Assembly (NCBI GenBank): GCA_050730675.1
Contig: JBOHNM010000090.1
Span: 1 to 17,256 of the forward strand
Direction: 5' to 3'
Length of the DNA: 17,256 nucleotides
Source of the DNA: JBOHNM01 sp050730675
Lineage (GTDB): Bacteria; Planctomycetota; Phycisphaerae; Phycisphaerales; UBA1924
The stretch's first letter is position 1; each line of letters opens with the position of its first letter. The notes under the pieces are model-generated. The model made no database searches, was not told the origin of the DNA, and was given only the letters and a program-made list of their open reading frames with translations. Shown here piece after piece: positions 7,383 to 15,386 of the stretch. The position numbers were made by a program, and so were the translations under genes.

Positions 7383-7388
7383 TCTCCC
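7383..7388 (-). promoter_or_regulatory. Shine-Dalgarno sequence of gene A
   Basis: GGGAGA on the minus strand lies 5 nt before the ATG at 7377 and selects this start over in-frame codons up to 7443. Confidence 0.6.
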
Positions 7389-7434
7389 GATGTGACGACA
7401 CGGCCGCGGGGCCGCGGCGTGCTGACAGAATACA

Positions 7435-7463
7435 AACGTACACCAGAGTCGCGGGTGTGCCAA
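7435..7463 (-). promoter_or_regulatory. Candidate sigma-70-type promoter of gene A
   Basis: Minus-strand TTGGCA (7458-7463) and TACGTT (7435-7440) are separated by exactly 17 bp and lie 57 bp before the ATG. A second -10-like TATTCT sits at 7427-7432. The leader contains a CCGCGG-CC-CCGCGG palindrome (about 7404-7417). Confidence 0.45.
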
Positions 7464-7509
7464 GGAAATGACGACGGTACGGTTGTGGAGGGGGGAATGC
7501 TGCGCGGGG

Positions 7510-8658
7510 TTATGGGCAATCCGCGAAGAAGGCGCCGAGGAAGGCGATGATGTCGTCCGGGGTTGTACGGCCATCGGGGGCGGGGTCGCCGCCGAGGGAG
7601 GCGACATCGGCGGAGTCGAGGTCGTTGGTAAAGAACGCGCCGAGGAAGACGATGAGGTCGTCGGGGGTGATGGCGCCGTCGGGGATGTGGGTGCCGCCGA
7701 GGGAGGCGACATCGGCAAGGCTGCAGGTGACGCGCAGACGGAACCAGAGGATGTCGAAGGCGCCGAGCTTGGTGGTGGTTCCTGCGGCGGGGAGGAGAGC
7801 GGGGCCGGTTGCGCCGGTGATGGCGAAGGCGAGGTTGAGGTTGGCGAGAGTGCTAGCGGTGGCGACGATGCCGGGAAAGTCGAGAAGAGGGCTGGAGCGG
7901 TTGGCGTCGTCGGTGGGGGAGGGCTCGGAGGTGACGGCGTCGAAATCGGTCACGCCGAGGTAGAAGAGGCCGGGGGTGAACGTGGGGTGGAGCGTGGACT
8001 GCACGCGCGCGGGCGTGCCGGGACCGGCGGGGGTGTCGTCGTTGACGGCGCCGGGGAGGAGGTTGAAGGCGGAGTCGAGGAGGATGAGTTCGGTGTCGGC
8101 GGTGGTCTGGCCGACGGTGGAGATGGTGACGGGACCGGGGGGGATGACGCGCGGGAAGCGCGACCACTGGACGCGTTCGCTGGCGAGTGTGACGCGGTAG
8201 GGGGAGCTGGTCGCGCCGATGCCGGCGACGCGGATGTACATCTGTGGGGCGGCCGCGCCGTAGCCGTAGCACTGGACAAAGCGGGCAGGGGTCGTGGTGC
8301 CGCTGGAGGTGACGGCGGCGACGTCGGTCCCGGCAACAACGACGCCGTTGGTTTGCGTGAGGCCGCGGATGGAGAGGGCGTGGCCGATGGGGCCGGAGGT
8401 GGTGAGGGTGAGGCGATGCCGCCAGATACCGGGGTTCTGTGGCAGGGTGACAAAATAGGTGTCAACGGTGGAAATACCGGTCGCAACCGGATTGGAGTCG
8501 CTGCCGGCGCTGGTGCCCGTGACGGCTCCGCCAGGGGCGAGCGTCGCGGGCGTGGCGGCGGCCTTGGTGCTGTTGGGCTCGACCTCGGTGATCGTGACGG
8601 GAACCGATGGACCGGCCAAGGCCGCGGCGGCGACGAGTAGCGCGAGTACGGGGATCAT
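7510..8658 (-). CDS. Gene B: secreted protein with PPC-like module and GC-type dockerin tail
   Basis: This 382-residue protein has a short signal peptide (1-16) and a body (about 17-311) that looks like two pre-peptidase C-terminal (PPC)-type beta sandwiches. The first runs through SDSNPVATGISTVDTYFVTL to IWRHRLTLT. The second runs through GPVTISTVGQTTADTELILL to FYLGVTDFD and ILWFRLRV. The dockerin tail is residues 313-382. Cysteines 312 and 381 bracket the tail, 69 residues apart. The body is paralogous to the second half of gene C, which lies just upstream; the 44-bp gap suggests co-transcription. The ATG at 8658 is the first start before the hydrophobic segment; no clear Shine-Dalgarno sequence was seen. 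PPC-like domains usually accompany secreted enzymes or bind polymers; no catalytic domain is present. Confidence 0.87.
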   Translation of the reverse strand: MIPVLALLVAAAALAGPSVPVTITEVEPNSTKAAATPATLAPGGAVTGTSAGSDSNPVATGISTVDTYFVTLPQNPGIWRHRLTLTTSGPIGHALSIRGLTQTNGVVVAGTDVAAVTSSGTTTPARFVQCYGYGAAAPQMYIRVAGIGATSSPYRVTLASERVQWSRFPRVIPPGPVTISTVGQTTADTELILLDSAFNLLPGAVNDDTPAGPGTPARVQSTLHPTFTPGLFYLGVTDFDAVTSEPSPTDDANRSSPLLDFPGIVATASTLANLNLAFAITGATGPALLPAAGTTTKLGAFDILWFRLRVTCSLADVASLGGTHIPDGAITPDDLIVFLGAFFTNDLDSADVASLGGDPAPDGRTTPDDIIAFLGAFFADCP

Positions 8659-8702
8659 GCCGGTGGATCGACGCGATCACGTCGCGAGGGAGAGAAACCG
8701 GC

Positions 8703-11360
8703 TTATTGGCAGGGGGAAAAGAACTGATCGAGGAAGCGGATGAGGTCGTCGACGGTGAGCTGGCCGTCGGAAGTCGGCGAGCCGCCGAGGCCGGCGATAT
8801 CGGCGATGGCGAGGTTGCCAGCGAAGAAGGCGTCGAGGAAGGCGATGAGGTCGTCGGGGGTGTTCTGGCCATCGGGGCCCATGGCTCCGCCGAGGCCGGC
8901 GACATCGGCGACGTTGCAGATTGCCCCGGCGACGGTGAAGCGGAACCAGAGGACCTCGAAGGGCTCGGTCTTGGTGGCCGTGAAGGGGTGGACGCCGTTG
9001 GCATCGGTGACGGCGAAGTTGAGAGGGAGGGAGGCCTCGGCGGAGCCGTTGACGAGGGCGTCGGGGTATTCCATCACCGGCGTGTTGCGGATGGCGTCGG
9101 TGGGGGGGTTGGGGAGGTTGCAGGCGGTAGGGGCATTGGAGACGGCGAGGAAGTAGACGCCGGAGGTGAAGTTGCGGTTGAGGGTGGACCAGGAGGAAGC
9201 GGGAGCGTCGTCGTTGATGGCATCGGGGATGGGATGGAGGGTCGCGTCGTAGACCAGAAGCTCGGTGTTGACGAAGGTGTTGCCCTGATCCACCGTGGTG
9301 ATAGTGAGCGGGCCGGAGCGGAACTGACCCAGGTTCGTGGGCGTGACGACCTGGGTGTGGAGCGTGCCGGTGACGTAGGTGCCCATGAGCGGCGCGGTGC
9401 CGATCCAGGGGATGATCTCGGAGCGGCCAAAGCCGTACCACTGGTTGTATCGCTCGGTGGGAGTGAAGGCCGAAGCCGCCTGGACGTAGGGCCAGTTGGG
9501 CGTGGCGGAGGGGGCGAGGGACTGGACGGCGCCGTCCTGCTGCGGGAGTCCGGTGATCTTGCCGTCGGGAACCTGACCGAAGTCGGCGGTGAGCACGAGC
9601 CTGTGGCGATAGATCGCCGGCGGCTGCGGCGAGGTGATGATGCGCGCGCTGGCGCCGAGGGCGAACCCGTTGGAGAGGGATGCGCCGCTCACGGTGTCGC
9701 CCGAGCGGAGATAGACGACGTTGCCGAGCCGCGTGGGGAAAGAGATTGCGGTGGCCGGGGCGGCCTGGACGGTCAGCACCGCCTCGACGCCGTCGGTGAA
9801 GCGGGCCCAGACGGCCAGTGCGCCCGAGTCCGCGAAACTGCTGCGTCGGCCGTCGTCGGTGCCGGAGCCAGTGAGGATGTTGAAGTCTTGGATGGTCCGA
9901 ATGTCGCCCGGCGCGAGTTCGATCTGCTGCCCGTTGCGCAGGATTAGGCGCAGGGTCGGGTCGCCCTGCTGGGTGGAAGGCGGGCGGAACCAACACCAGA
10001 TGCCGCGGTTGTTGGCGGCGGTGACATCCCCGGTGCCGGCGCGGAGGGTGCCCACAAAAGTCACCGCGCCCGAGGAGTTGATATTGGGGAGAGAGAAAAT
10101 ATCAAAGAGCGTGCCGTCGGGGCAGCCGGGGGCCTGGGAGCCTTCGCGCGCAACGAGCACTGGGTCATTGGGGCTGGGGAGGGCCGTATGCACAAAGACC
10201 AGGCAATCGTCCGTCGTCGTGCTGATGCCGGCGGGGTGGAGCGACAATCGGCCCCGGAACGCCGTGTCACCGCTGGGGCTGAGCACCGGGGCATCGAAAT
10301 TCGAGAATCGGACGCCCGATGCTGCGATGTCGGTAGAGAAGAGCCGTCCGAATTGGTTGTAGATGTGGGTCGCGCCGTTCGACCCGGTGACAACGACCGC
10401 CCACGACTGCTGGTTGACGTTGGTACCGCCGCCGAGCGCGAACGAGTTGATCGCCGAAACCGTGGCGCCGCCGATGAGCGATTGATTGCCGACCATCATG
10501 CCGCCGATGGTGGCGATCACCTGCCCCGGGCTCGGCGCAGCGGCCGCAGCCCCCAGCAACAGGAGGGCTTCGGTGGTCCCACCCGCGCCAATGAATGTCA
10601 CGGTGCAGCGGAAGAGGCTGGCGTTGGGCGCCGATGTCAGCACCGGCTGCGAGAATGACGTGAATCGCGCGGAGGGCCGGCCAGGGATGTTGACGAAATC
10701 AAATTCGCGATCAAGCATCGTGAAAGACATCGTCGTTGGGGATTGGCCCCAGACACCCGCGTTGTTCACTTCGGTGACGCCGCCGGGGCCGTTGGCGAGG
10801 ACGGCGTTGAACGCTGGAATGCCCAATAGTGTGGTCGTGAAATCGATGGGAGTGACCGTGCCGATTGTCGAGAAGATGGCACCGGCCGGGGTGGCGTTTC
10901 CGGCGACTCGTGCGATGATGGGTGAGGTGCTGTCGAACGCTCCGAGCCGGAAGATCGCGTTGGTGTTCAGGATCGTGACGTCGCCGATGCCGGGCGTCAG
11001 TGTCGCGCTGAAGAGCGTGGTCGTGCCGCGCACGTGCGGATCGCGGCCCGCCAGGGACTGAAAGATCCCGCCGCTGGTCCCGGGCGCCGTCCCCCCCTCG
11101 CGGGCGAACAACTGCGGCGTGAGGTTTGTCGCAGAGCCCCAGATGCCGTTAAACACCGAGTTGTCCGCATCCCGTGCGGCGGCGAGAAACCCGGGGCGAT
11201 GGCCAAGCACGATGTTGTGTGAGAATGACTGGTACACGGCCCCCGCAGCGCCCGGCGCAGGTGTGCCCGACAGCGCGACAACGGAGATTGCGGGATCCGC
11301 CAGCACAGGGCCGACTGGGGAGGCGAGTGCGATGAGGGCAACACACGATCGGGTGCGCAT
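8703..11360 (-). CDS. Gene C: large secreted repeat protein fused to a B-type module and dockerin tail
   Basis: This 885-residue protein has a signal peptide (1-21, cleavage after VLA). The N-terminal region to about residue 510 carries degenerate repeats with (L/V)-(F/V)-AREG-x-x-APG, GIW and one clear N-x-x-G-x-x-x-F (NSSGAVTF). These are the repeat type also seen in gene G and known from large planctomycete surface proteins. Residues about 520-814 match the body of gene B. Shared landmarks include YRHRL-LT, GP-TI-TV-Q, TEL plus NDD-PA, and LWFR. The dockerin tail is residues 816-885, bracketed by cysteines 815 and 884. The ATG at 11360 precedes the signal peptide directly; the frame is open to 11399 but those residues are not signal-like. 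No good Shine-Dalgarno sequence was seen. Beta-propeller or solenoid folding of the N-terminal part is inferred. Confidence 0.87.
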   Translation of the reverse strand: MRTRSCVALIALASPVGPVLADPAISVVALSGTPAPGAAGAVYQSFSHNIVLGHRPGFLAAARDADNSVFNGIWGSATNLTPQLFAREGGTAPGTSGGIFQSLAGRDPHVRGTTTLFSATLTPGIGDVTILNTNAIFRLGAFDSTSPIIARVAGNATPAGAIFSTIGTVTPIDFTTTLLGIPAFNAVLANGPGGVTEVNNAGVWGQSPTTMSFTMLDREFDFVNIPGRPSARFTSFSQPVLTSAPNASLFRCTVTFIGAGGTTEALLLLGAAAAAPSPGQVIATIGGMMVGNQSLIGGATVSAINSFALGGGTNVNQQSWAVVVTGSNGATHIYNQFGRLFSTDIAASGVRFSNFDAPVLSPSGDTAFRGRLSLHPAGISTTTDDCLVFVHTALPSPNDPVLVAREGSQAPGCPDGTLFDIFSLPNINSSGAVTFVGTLRAGTGDVTAANNRGIWCWFRPPSTQQGDPTLRLILRNGQQIELAPGDIRTIQDFNILTGSGTDDGRRSSFADSGALAVWARFTDGVEAVLTVQAAPATAISFPTRLGNVVYLRSGDTVSGASLSNGFALGASARIITSPQPPAIYRHRLVLTADFGQVPDGKITGLPQQDGAVQSLAPSATPNWPYVQAASAFTPTERYNQWYGFGRSEIIPWIGTAPLMGTYVTGTLHTQVVTPTNLGQFRSGPLTITTVDQGNTFVNTELLVYDATLHPIPDAINDDAPASSWSTLNRNFTSGVYFLAVSNAPTACNLPNPPTDAIRNTPVMEYPDALVNGSAEASLPLNFAVTDANGVHPFTATKTEPFEVLWFRFTVAGAICNVADVAGLGGAMGPDGQNTPDDLIAFLDAFFAGNLAIADIAGLGGSPTSDGQLTVDDLIRFLDQFFSPCQ

Positions 11361-11444
11361 GGCGTTGGTCCGTCGTGGCCCCGCCGGTTCAGGGTTCACC
11401 CAGGGGGCGGCCGTTCAACCGGGGAATGTGGAAACAACTCAGGA

Positions 11445-12158
11445 TCAATCACAGGGCGAGAAGAACTTGCTGAGGAAGTACACCAGATCGTCGGGGGTGA
11501 TGGCACCGTCGGGGGTAGGGTTGCCGCCGAGGGAGGCGATGTCCGCGATGGCGAGGTTGCCGGAGAAGAACTCGGACAGATAGGCGACGATGTCGTCAGC
11601 GGTCAGCTGGCCATCGGGCACAAGATTACCGCCGAGGCTGGCGACGTCGGCGGCGTTGCACTTGCCAAAGTAGCCGACGAACTGACCGGCGGTGGCGACG
11701 TTGAGGTTGATCCAGCCGACGTTCTCACCCCAGGCATATCCGTTCAGGCGTCCGGCCAAAGCCTTCGCAGGCTGGGCGGGCGTGGCGAGGGCACCGCCGC
11801 CAAAGTTGATCCACCCGATGTTCTCGCCCCAAGCGAAGCCGGAAAGGTTGCCGTTGGCGGGGTTGCGGTTGACACCGAAGTCGGTGCCGTTGACGTTGGC
11901 GTAGGCGGTGCCATTGGCGGGGGTGCCATCACCGAGGTTGACCCAGCCGACATTTTCGCACCAGACGAATCCGGAGAGGTAGTTGGTGCCGATCCGAGCG
12001 GCCTGATTGCCGGCGGGGTTGCCCGCGTCGTGCCAGTTCATCCAGCCGATGTTCTCACCCCATGAGTACTTGTTGGTGGCGTCGACATTGGTCGCCTGAC
12101 CGAGCGCGGGGGCGGCGGCGAGGGCGAGGAGAGCGACGGCGAAGAGTTGGCGCTTCAT
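11445..12158 (-). CDS. Gene D: secreted WGENxGWxN-repeat protein with GC-type dockerin tail
   Basis: This 237-residue protein has a signal peptide (1-20, cleavage after ALG before Q21). Four copies of a W-(G/C)-E-N-(I/V)-G-W-(M/V/I)-N motif follow at about 31-42, 64-75, 108-119 and 141-152, then the dockerin tail at 168-237. Cysteines 167 and 236 bracket the tail. The second repeat has WCEN in place of WGEN. Evenly spaced aromatic repeats of this kind suggest a small beta-propeller or beta-prism surface domain; function and ligand are unknown. It is a close paralog of gene E with the same total length and signal-peptide style. ATG 12158 was chosen because the hydrophobic segment starts there; the frame is open 97 codons further, without homology. 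The upstream GAGA is a poor ribosome binding site. Confidence 0.88.
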   Translation of the reverse strand: MKRQLFAVALLALAAAPALGQATNVDATNKYSWGENIGWMNWHDAGNPAGNQAARIGTNYLSGFVWCENVGWVNLGDGTPANGTAYANVNGTDFGVNRNPANGNLSGFAWGENIGWINFGGGALATPAQPAKALAGRLNGYAWGENVGWINLNVATAGQFVGYFGKCNAADVASLGGNLVPDGQLTADDIVAYLSEFFSGNLAIADIASLGGNPTPDGAITPDDLVYFLSKFFSPCD

Positions 12159-12521
12159 AAGGGGATTCTCGCAGTGCAGAGAGCGTAACCGATTCGCGGA
12201 AAAAGGCCAGAGGTTTCGTGCCCGTTTGGGGGATCTGCATGTGAATTTGGAGGTTTGCCGACAGCAAAGCAACGAATAGGCAATGTTGCTCCGGGGGTCA
12301 TGCTTGCGAATCCGTTGGAACCCGGGTTGATGATTACCCGGGAGCGGCGTCGTCTCCGAATAGAGATATTGAAGGTTGGCCACGGTGCCCGATCCCGAGA
12401 CGCAGGTAGCTGCCCGCAAATCCAAGACCGCGGCAGCGCCTGGTGGCACGGCCGCGCAGCACTCCGCCGTGAATTGGCGTTGGCGATACCCCGTTCAGTG
12501 CGCCCTCAACCAGCCAAGCGG
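12159..12521. other. Intergenic region between DUF3592-like gene and gene D
   Basis: No convincing gene is seen. On the minus strand TACGCT lies about 27 nt before gene D's ATG and could be its -10, without a good -35. A 7-bp stem (CCCGGGT 12321-12327 with ACCCGGG 12336-12342, 8-nt loop) lies about 180 bp after the DUF3592-like stop; it has no T-tract. Confidence 0.45.
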
Positions 12522-13034
12522 CTACACCAGTTTGGATCCAAACCATGCCAGAGGGACGATTCCCAGCCCCACCCAGATGAACGCCGTGGGCAGGGAGGTT
12601 CGTTCGGCGATCAGAAACGCCTTTCCGGGATTGGCGGGGTCAACGTGGGCCATGACCGATGCGCCCACGGGGTAGGGCGTCAGTTCGGCCGCGGCGTCCT
12701 CCGCCGATGCGTAGCCACGAACGATGATCGTGGGGTAGAGCAGGTCGCTCTCGTATTCGACTTCGGCGAGCGAGTAGCGGAAGCGCACATCGGGCCGGTA
12801 TGAGCTTGTGGAGTTATCACGTCCCAAGCGTGTGTCGGTGTCGCTGGATGTGGACTTGAAGACCTCCGAATGGACAATGGTTGCGACGATCGGCTGTGCC
12901 GCGGCGAGCATGCGCCGCTGCAGGATCGACTGCGTGACGCCGACGTAGGCGAGCACGATCCCGAAGCCGCCGAAGACGAGGAAGACGATCCACTGCGCCA
13001 CGATTCGGCCCTTGCTCGGAGGTGTGCGGCTCAT
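12522..13034 (-). CDS. DUF3592-like membrane protein
   Basis: This 170-residue protein has a TM segment at about 12-36 (VAQWIVFLVFGGFGIVLAYV), an extracytoplasmic beta domain (about 45-145) and a second TM near the C-terminus (IWVGLGIVPLAWFG). This is the standard layout of DUF3592 proteins: TM, then a domain containing A-x-P-I-V-A-T-I-V, a tyrosine-rich F-R-Y-S-L-A-E-V-E-Y-E-S strand, V-MAHVDPANPGKAFL, then TM. The family's function is unknown. ATG 13034 is preferred to 13103 because the latter overlaps gene E and adds a Ser-rich, non-homologous extension. It starts 22 bp after gene E's stop, so co-transcription with E is possible. It is the only gene in the 6271-17222 stretch without a dockerin tail. 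Confidence 0.82.
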   Translation of the reverse strand: MSRTPPSKGRIVAQWIVFLVFGGFGIVLAYVGVTQSILQRRMLAAAQPIVATIVHSEVFKSTSSDTDTRLGRDNSTSSYRPDVRFRYSLAEVEYESDLLYPTIIVRGYASAEDAAAELTPYPVGASVMAHVDPANPGKAFLIAERTSLPTAFIWVGLGIVPLAWFGSKLV

Positions 13035-13056
13035 GGGTGAGTCGAGCGGTCGGCGC

Positions 13057-13770
13057 TCAGTCGCATGGCGAGAAGAACTTGCTGAGGAAGTAGACGAGGT
13101 CATCGACGCTCACGATCCCGTCCGGCGGCGCTGCACCCCCGCCGAAGCCGACCAGATCGGCAACCGCGACATCGCCTGCGAAGAACACTTGCAGGTACAC
13201 GACAATGTCGTCAACCGTCAGTATTCCATCGGCGCCGACGGTCGCGCCCAGAGTGGCGACGTCGGCCGGATTGCACTTGAGCTGGTAAGCAACGAACTGA
13301 CCCGCCGTCGCCACGTCGAGGTTGATCCAGCCGATGTTCTCGCCCCACGCGAAGCCGTGGAGGCGGCCACTCAGTGCCTTGGCGGGCTGCGCCGGGGTTG
13401 CCTGCGCGCCGCCGGAGAAATTGATCCAGCCAACGTTCTGACCCCAGGCGAAGCCACTGAGGTTGCCCGTCGAGGGGTCTCGGTTGACGCCGCAGTCAGC
13501 GCCGGAGTCGTTCGCGTAGGCAACGCCGCTTGCCGGCGCGCTGCCGAGGGTGATCCACCCGACATTTTCACACCAGATGAACCCGGAGAGGAAGCTCGAT
13601 CGGACCCGCGCACCTTGACTCCCGGGAGGCGCTCCGGCGTCACGCCAGTTCATCCACCCGATGTTCTCGCCCCAGGAGTACTTGTCCTCGACATCAACGT
13701 TGGTCGACTGGCCGAGCACAGGAGCGGCAGCAGCGAGAGCGAACATGATGGCGATCAAGTGGCGGTGCAT
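13057..13770 (-). CDS. Gene E: secreted WGENxGWxN-repeat protein with GC-type dockerin tail, paralog of D
   Basis: This 237-residue protein has the same length and plan as gene D: a signal peptide (1-20) and W-G-E-N-I-G-W-M-N at about 32-41. The second repeat is W-C-E-N-V-G-W-I-T, and a third (W-G-Q-N) and fourth follow. The dockerin tail is bracketed by cysteines 166 and 236. An additional cysteine (C93) is absent from D. The second dockerin half is diverged and one residue longer (VGFGGGAAPPDG). The last nine residues (FLSKFFSPCD, with the preceding F) are identical to D, and the two genes share a 26-bp perfect match there (13067-13092 and 11455-11480). ATG 13770 is preferred to the in-frame TTG at 13779. 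No clear Shine-Dalgarno sequence was seen. Confidence 0.88.
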   Translation of the reverse strand: MHRHLIAIMFALAAAAPVLGQSTNVDVEDKYSWGENIGWMNWRDAGAPPGSQGARVRSSFLSGFIWCENVGWITLGSAPASGVAYANDSGADCGVNRDPSTGNLSGFAWGQNVGWINFSGGAQATPAQPAKALSGRLHGFAWGENIGWINLDVATAGQFVAYQLKCNPADVATLGATVGADGILTVDDIVVYLQVFFAGDVAVADLVGFGGGAAPPDGIVSVDDLVYFLSKFFSPCD

Positions 13771-14108
13771 ATTCGGCAAGCGATCTGGAGAAGGTACCCG
13801 ATCTGTGGATCGAGGCCAGCGGGCATTGAATACGGAAGGGAGAGTTCCGGGCTTATGAGACCGAGCCGGTCATTTCTCGCTCGCGGATGGGCCGAGAAGA
13901 ATGTGTTCAGCACCGACGTCGCTCGATCGTGTCAAGGTGATGACGACGTTGGCGCTGGGACAGCGAGGCCGATGATGATCGGATGGAATATGGGGAAGCT
14001 CCGGGATGGATCATCCACAGTGCGTCGAACTTTGGACATGCAGACAGCCGCGCGACAAGAACTCGCGTGAACTGCAGGCGCGGCTTCAGCGAAGAGCCGG
14101 AGCGGGCG
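13771..14108. other. Intergenic region between genes F and E
   Basis: No gene is recognised. An 8-bp perfect inverted repeat (AGCCGCGC 14046-14053 with GCGCGGCT 14078-14085, 24-nt loop) lies shortly after gene F's stop and might be a weak terminator or processing site. On the minus strand a TACCTT about 20 nt before gene E's ATG could be a -10 box. Confidence 0.4.
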
Positions 14109-15041
14109 TCAGGCGCCCGAGCACGTGCCGCTGACGAACGCGCTCAGGAACACGATGATGTCGTCGGCGGTAAGGAGGCCGTCGGCGCCGGCGGTGCCGC
14201 CGAGTTGCGAGACGTCTGCCACCGAGAGATCCTGCGCAAAGAACCGGTCGAGGTAAACGATCAGGTCGTCGGCAGTGACCGCTCCGTCAGAACCGACCGA
14301 GCCGCCGAGACCGGCGACATCCGCGAGGTTGTGTGGATCCAGACGCAGGCTGGTGGCGCGCCGGTGGATGCTGGCGGAGATCGGCAGGGTGACCGGCGCA
14401 ACGAGCGTGAGTCCCGGCTCGGGGACGACCAGTTGTGATGTCAGGACGGTGTAGGTGAAGATGCAGTCCTCGGGCGTGAAGCCGTTGTCGTAGACCGCGC
14501 GGACCGTGCCGGAGAGTGTCGCGGTGCCGGCGGTGGCGATGCGTCCGATCTGGCTCAGCGCGACACCGTCGACGTGCGTCTGGATTGAGCCGCCGGCCAA
14601 CTGCGTCAATGTGCCGTTGATCGCCAGCACGCTGCCGTTCATCAATTCGATCATGCCGCCGTTAATGAGGCTGACATCGATCTGGCGGTCGGCGCCGGCC
14701 GCGATCACAACCGCCGCGGTTGACGAAAGGGTGATCGACCCGGTACCGACGATGGTGTTGATGGTGGCGAAATTTGCGGCACCGTTGATGGTCAGCCCGG
14801 CGTTGAGCGTGAGCGTGCCGCCGGTGACGGTCAGCCCGTTGATGCTCGCGGGGACGGCGAGCGTCGGTGTGCCGGAGTTGATGATGACGTTGTCGCCGGC
14901 GCCCGGGACGCCTCCCTGCCAGTTGGCGGGGCTGGTCCAAGTTGTGCCGTCGCCGGCGCCGGTCCAGGTTGACTGGGCAAAAGCGGCGGAAGCAACCGAC
15001 GTTGCAGCCAAGGCCGCGACAACAAATCGACCAAATGTCAT
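14109..15041 (-). CDS. Gene F: beta-helix-like secreted protein with dockerin-like tail
   Basis: This 310-residue protein has a signal peptide (1-22, cleavage after AFA before Q23). The N-terminal WTGAGDGTTWTSPANWQGG followed by VPGAGDNVII is the usual entry of autotransporter-style or adhesin-style right-handed beta-helix repeats. Successive rungs such as LTVTGGTLTLNAGLTINGAA follow. The dockerin tail is residues 238-310. It differs from its neighbours: the residue before the tail is not cysteine (PHNLADV), the second repeat ends FLSAFVSG instead of FL-x-x-FF, and the protein ends TCSGA, so the single tail cysteine (307) is four residues from the end. GGGGAG lies 7 nt before ATG 15041 and fixes the start. 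A role in surface coating or adhesion is inferred from the fold type only. It is divergent from gene G. Confidence 0.86.
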   Translation of the reverse strand: MTFGRFVVAALAATSVASAAFAQSTWTGAGDGTTWTSPANWQGGVPGAGDNVIINSGTPTLAVPASINGLTVTGGTLTLNAGLTINGAANFATINTIVGTGSITLSSTAAVVIAAGADRQIDVSLINGGMIELMNGSVLAINGTLTQLAGGSIQTHVDGVALSQIGRIATAGTATLSGTVRAVYDNGFTPEDCIFTYTVLTSQLVVPEPGLTLVAPVTLPISASIHRRATSLRLDPHNLADVAGLGGSVGSDGAVTADDLIVYLDRFFAQDLSVADVSQLGGTAGADGLLTADDIIVFLSAFVSGTCSGA

Positions 15042-15048
15042 TGCTCTT

Positions 15049-15054
15049 CTCCCC
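15049..15054 (-). promoter_or_regulatory. Shine-Dalgarno sequence of gene F
   Basis: GGGGAG on the minus strand lies 7 nt before the ATG at 15041 and selects it over upstream in-frame starts reaching 15131. Confidence 0.6.
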
Positions 15055-15376
15055 TTGGACGCACCCGGTGGGCTCGGGTCAGATCCATGCATTGCAATCG
15101 CTACCCGAACCACTGGCACCTCTGCTGACATCAGGTTACCACACCCACCATCAGGGGCCAGTTGGGGGTGGAATAACTTTGGCCGTCAAGTGCGAACTTA
15201 TCGCTTCCACTGATGCGACTTCAAACAACCTCATACTGACGTACCTTCCAATATCCAAACCTTGCACAAACATCACCCAGTAAGGTGGCATCATTCCTTG
15301 TTTTCTGTAGTCTCGGTTATCGGCACCCTTTGATTTGTACGCGCTCGTTGCGCTCGCCCACGGCGAAACGAGCCAC
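15055..15376. other. Divergent promoter region between genes F and G
   Basis: This is a 322-bp non-coding gap between two divergently transcribed dockerin genes, visibly richer in A and T between about 15170 and 15340 than its surroundings. Both promoters should lie here, but I could not assign -35/-10 pairs with acceptable spacing. TAACCT on the minus strand and TTGCAC or TAGTCT on the plus strand are single hexamers only. Confidence 0.5.
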
Positions 15377-15382
15377 GGGAGG
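15377..15382 (+). promoter_or_regulatory. Shine-Dalgarno sequence of gene G
   Basis: GGGAGG lies 4 nt before ATG 15387. The spacing is slightly short but there is no competing site, and it excludes the upstream in-frame ATG at 15285. Confidence 0.6.
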
Positions 15383-15386
15383 ACTC

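Noticed and set aside
7468..9947. Two long plus-strand open frames (390 and 446 codons) opposite genes B and C
   Set aside because: They are Gly/Glu/Asp-rich shadows. The minus strand encodes recognisable signal peptides, modules and dockerin tails.
12159..12449. 97-codon N-terminal extension of gene D
   Set aside because: The signal peptide begins at 12158, and the extension has no homolog-like sequence and no counterpart in paralog E.
15286..15301. Sigma-54 promoter upstream of gene G
   Set aside because: TGGCA is followed by TTG at the wrong spacing, and the essential GC of the -12 element is missing.
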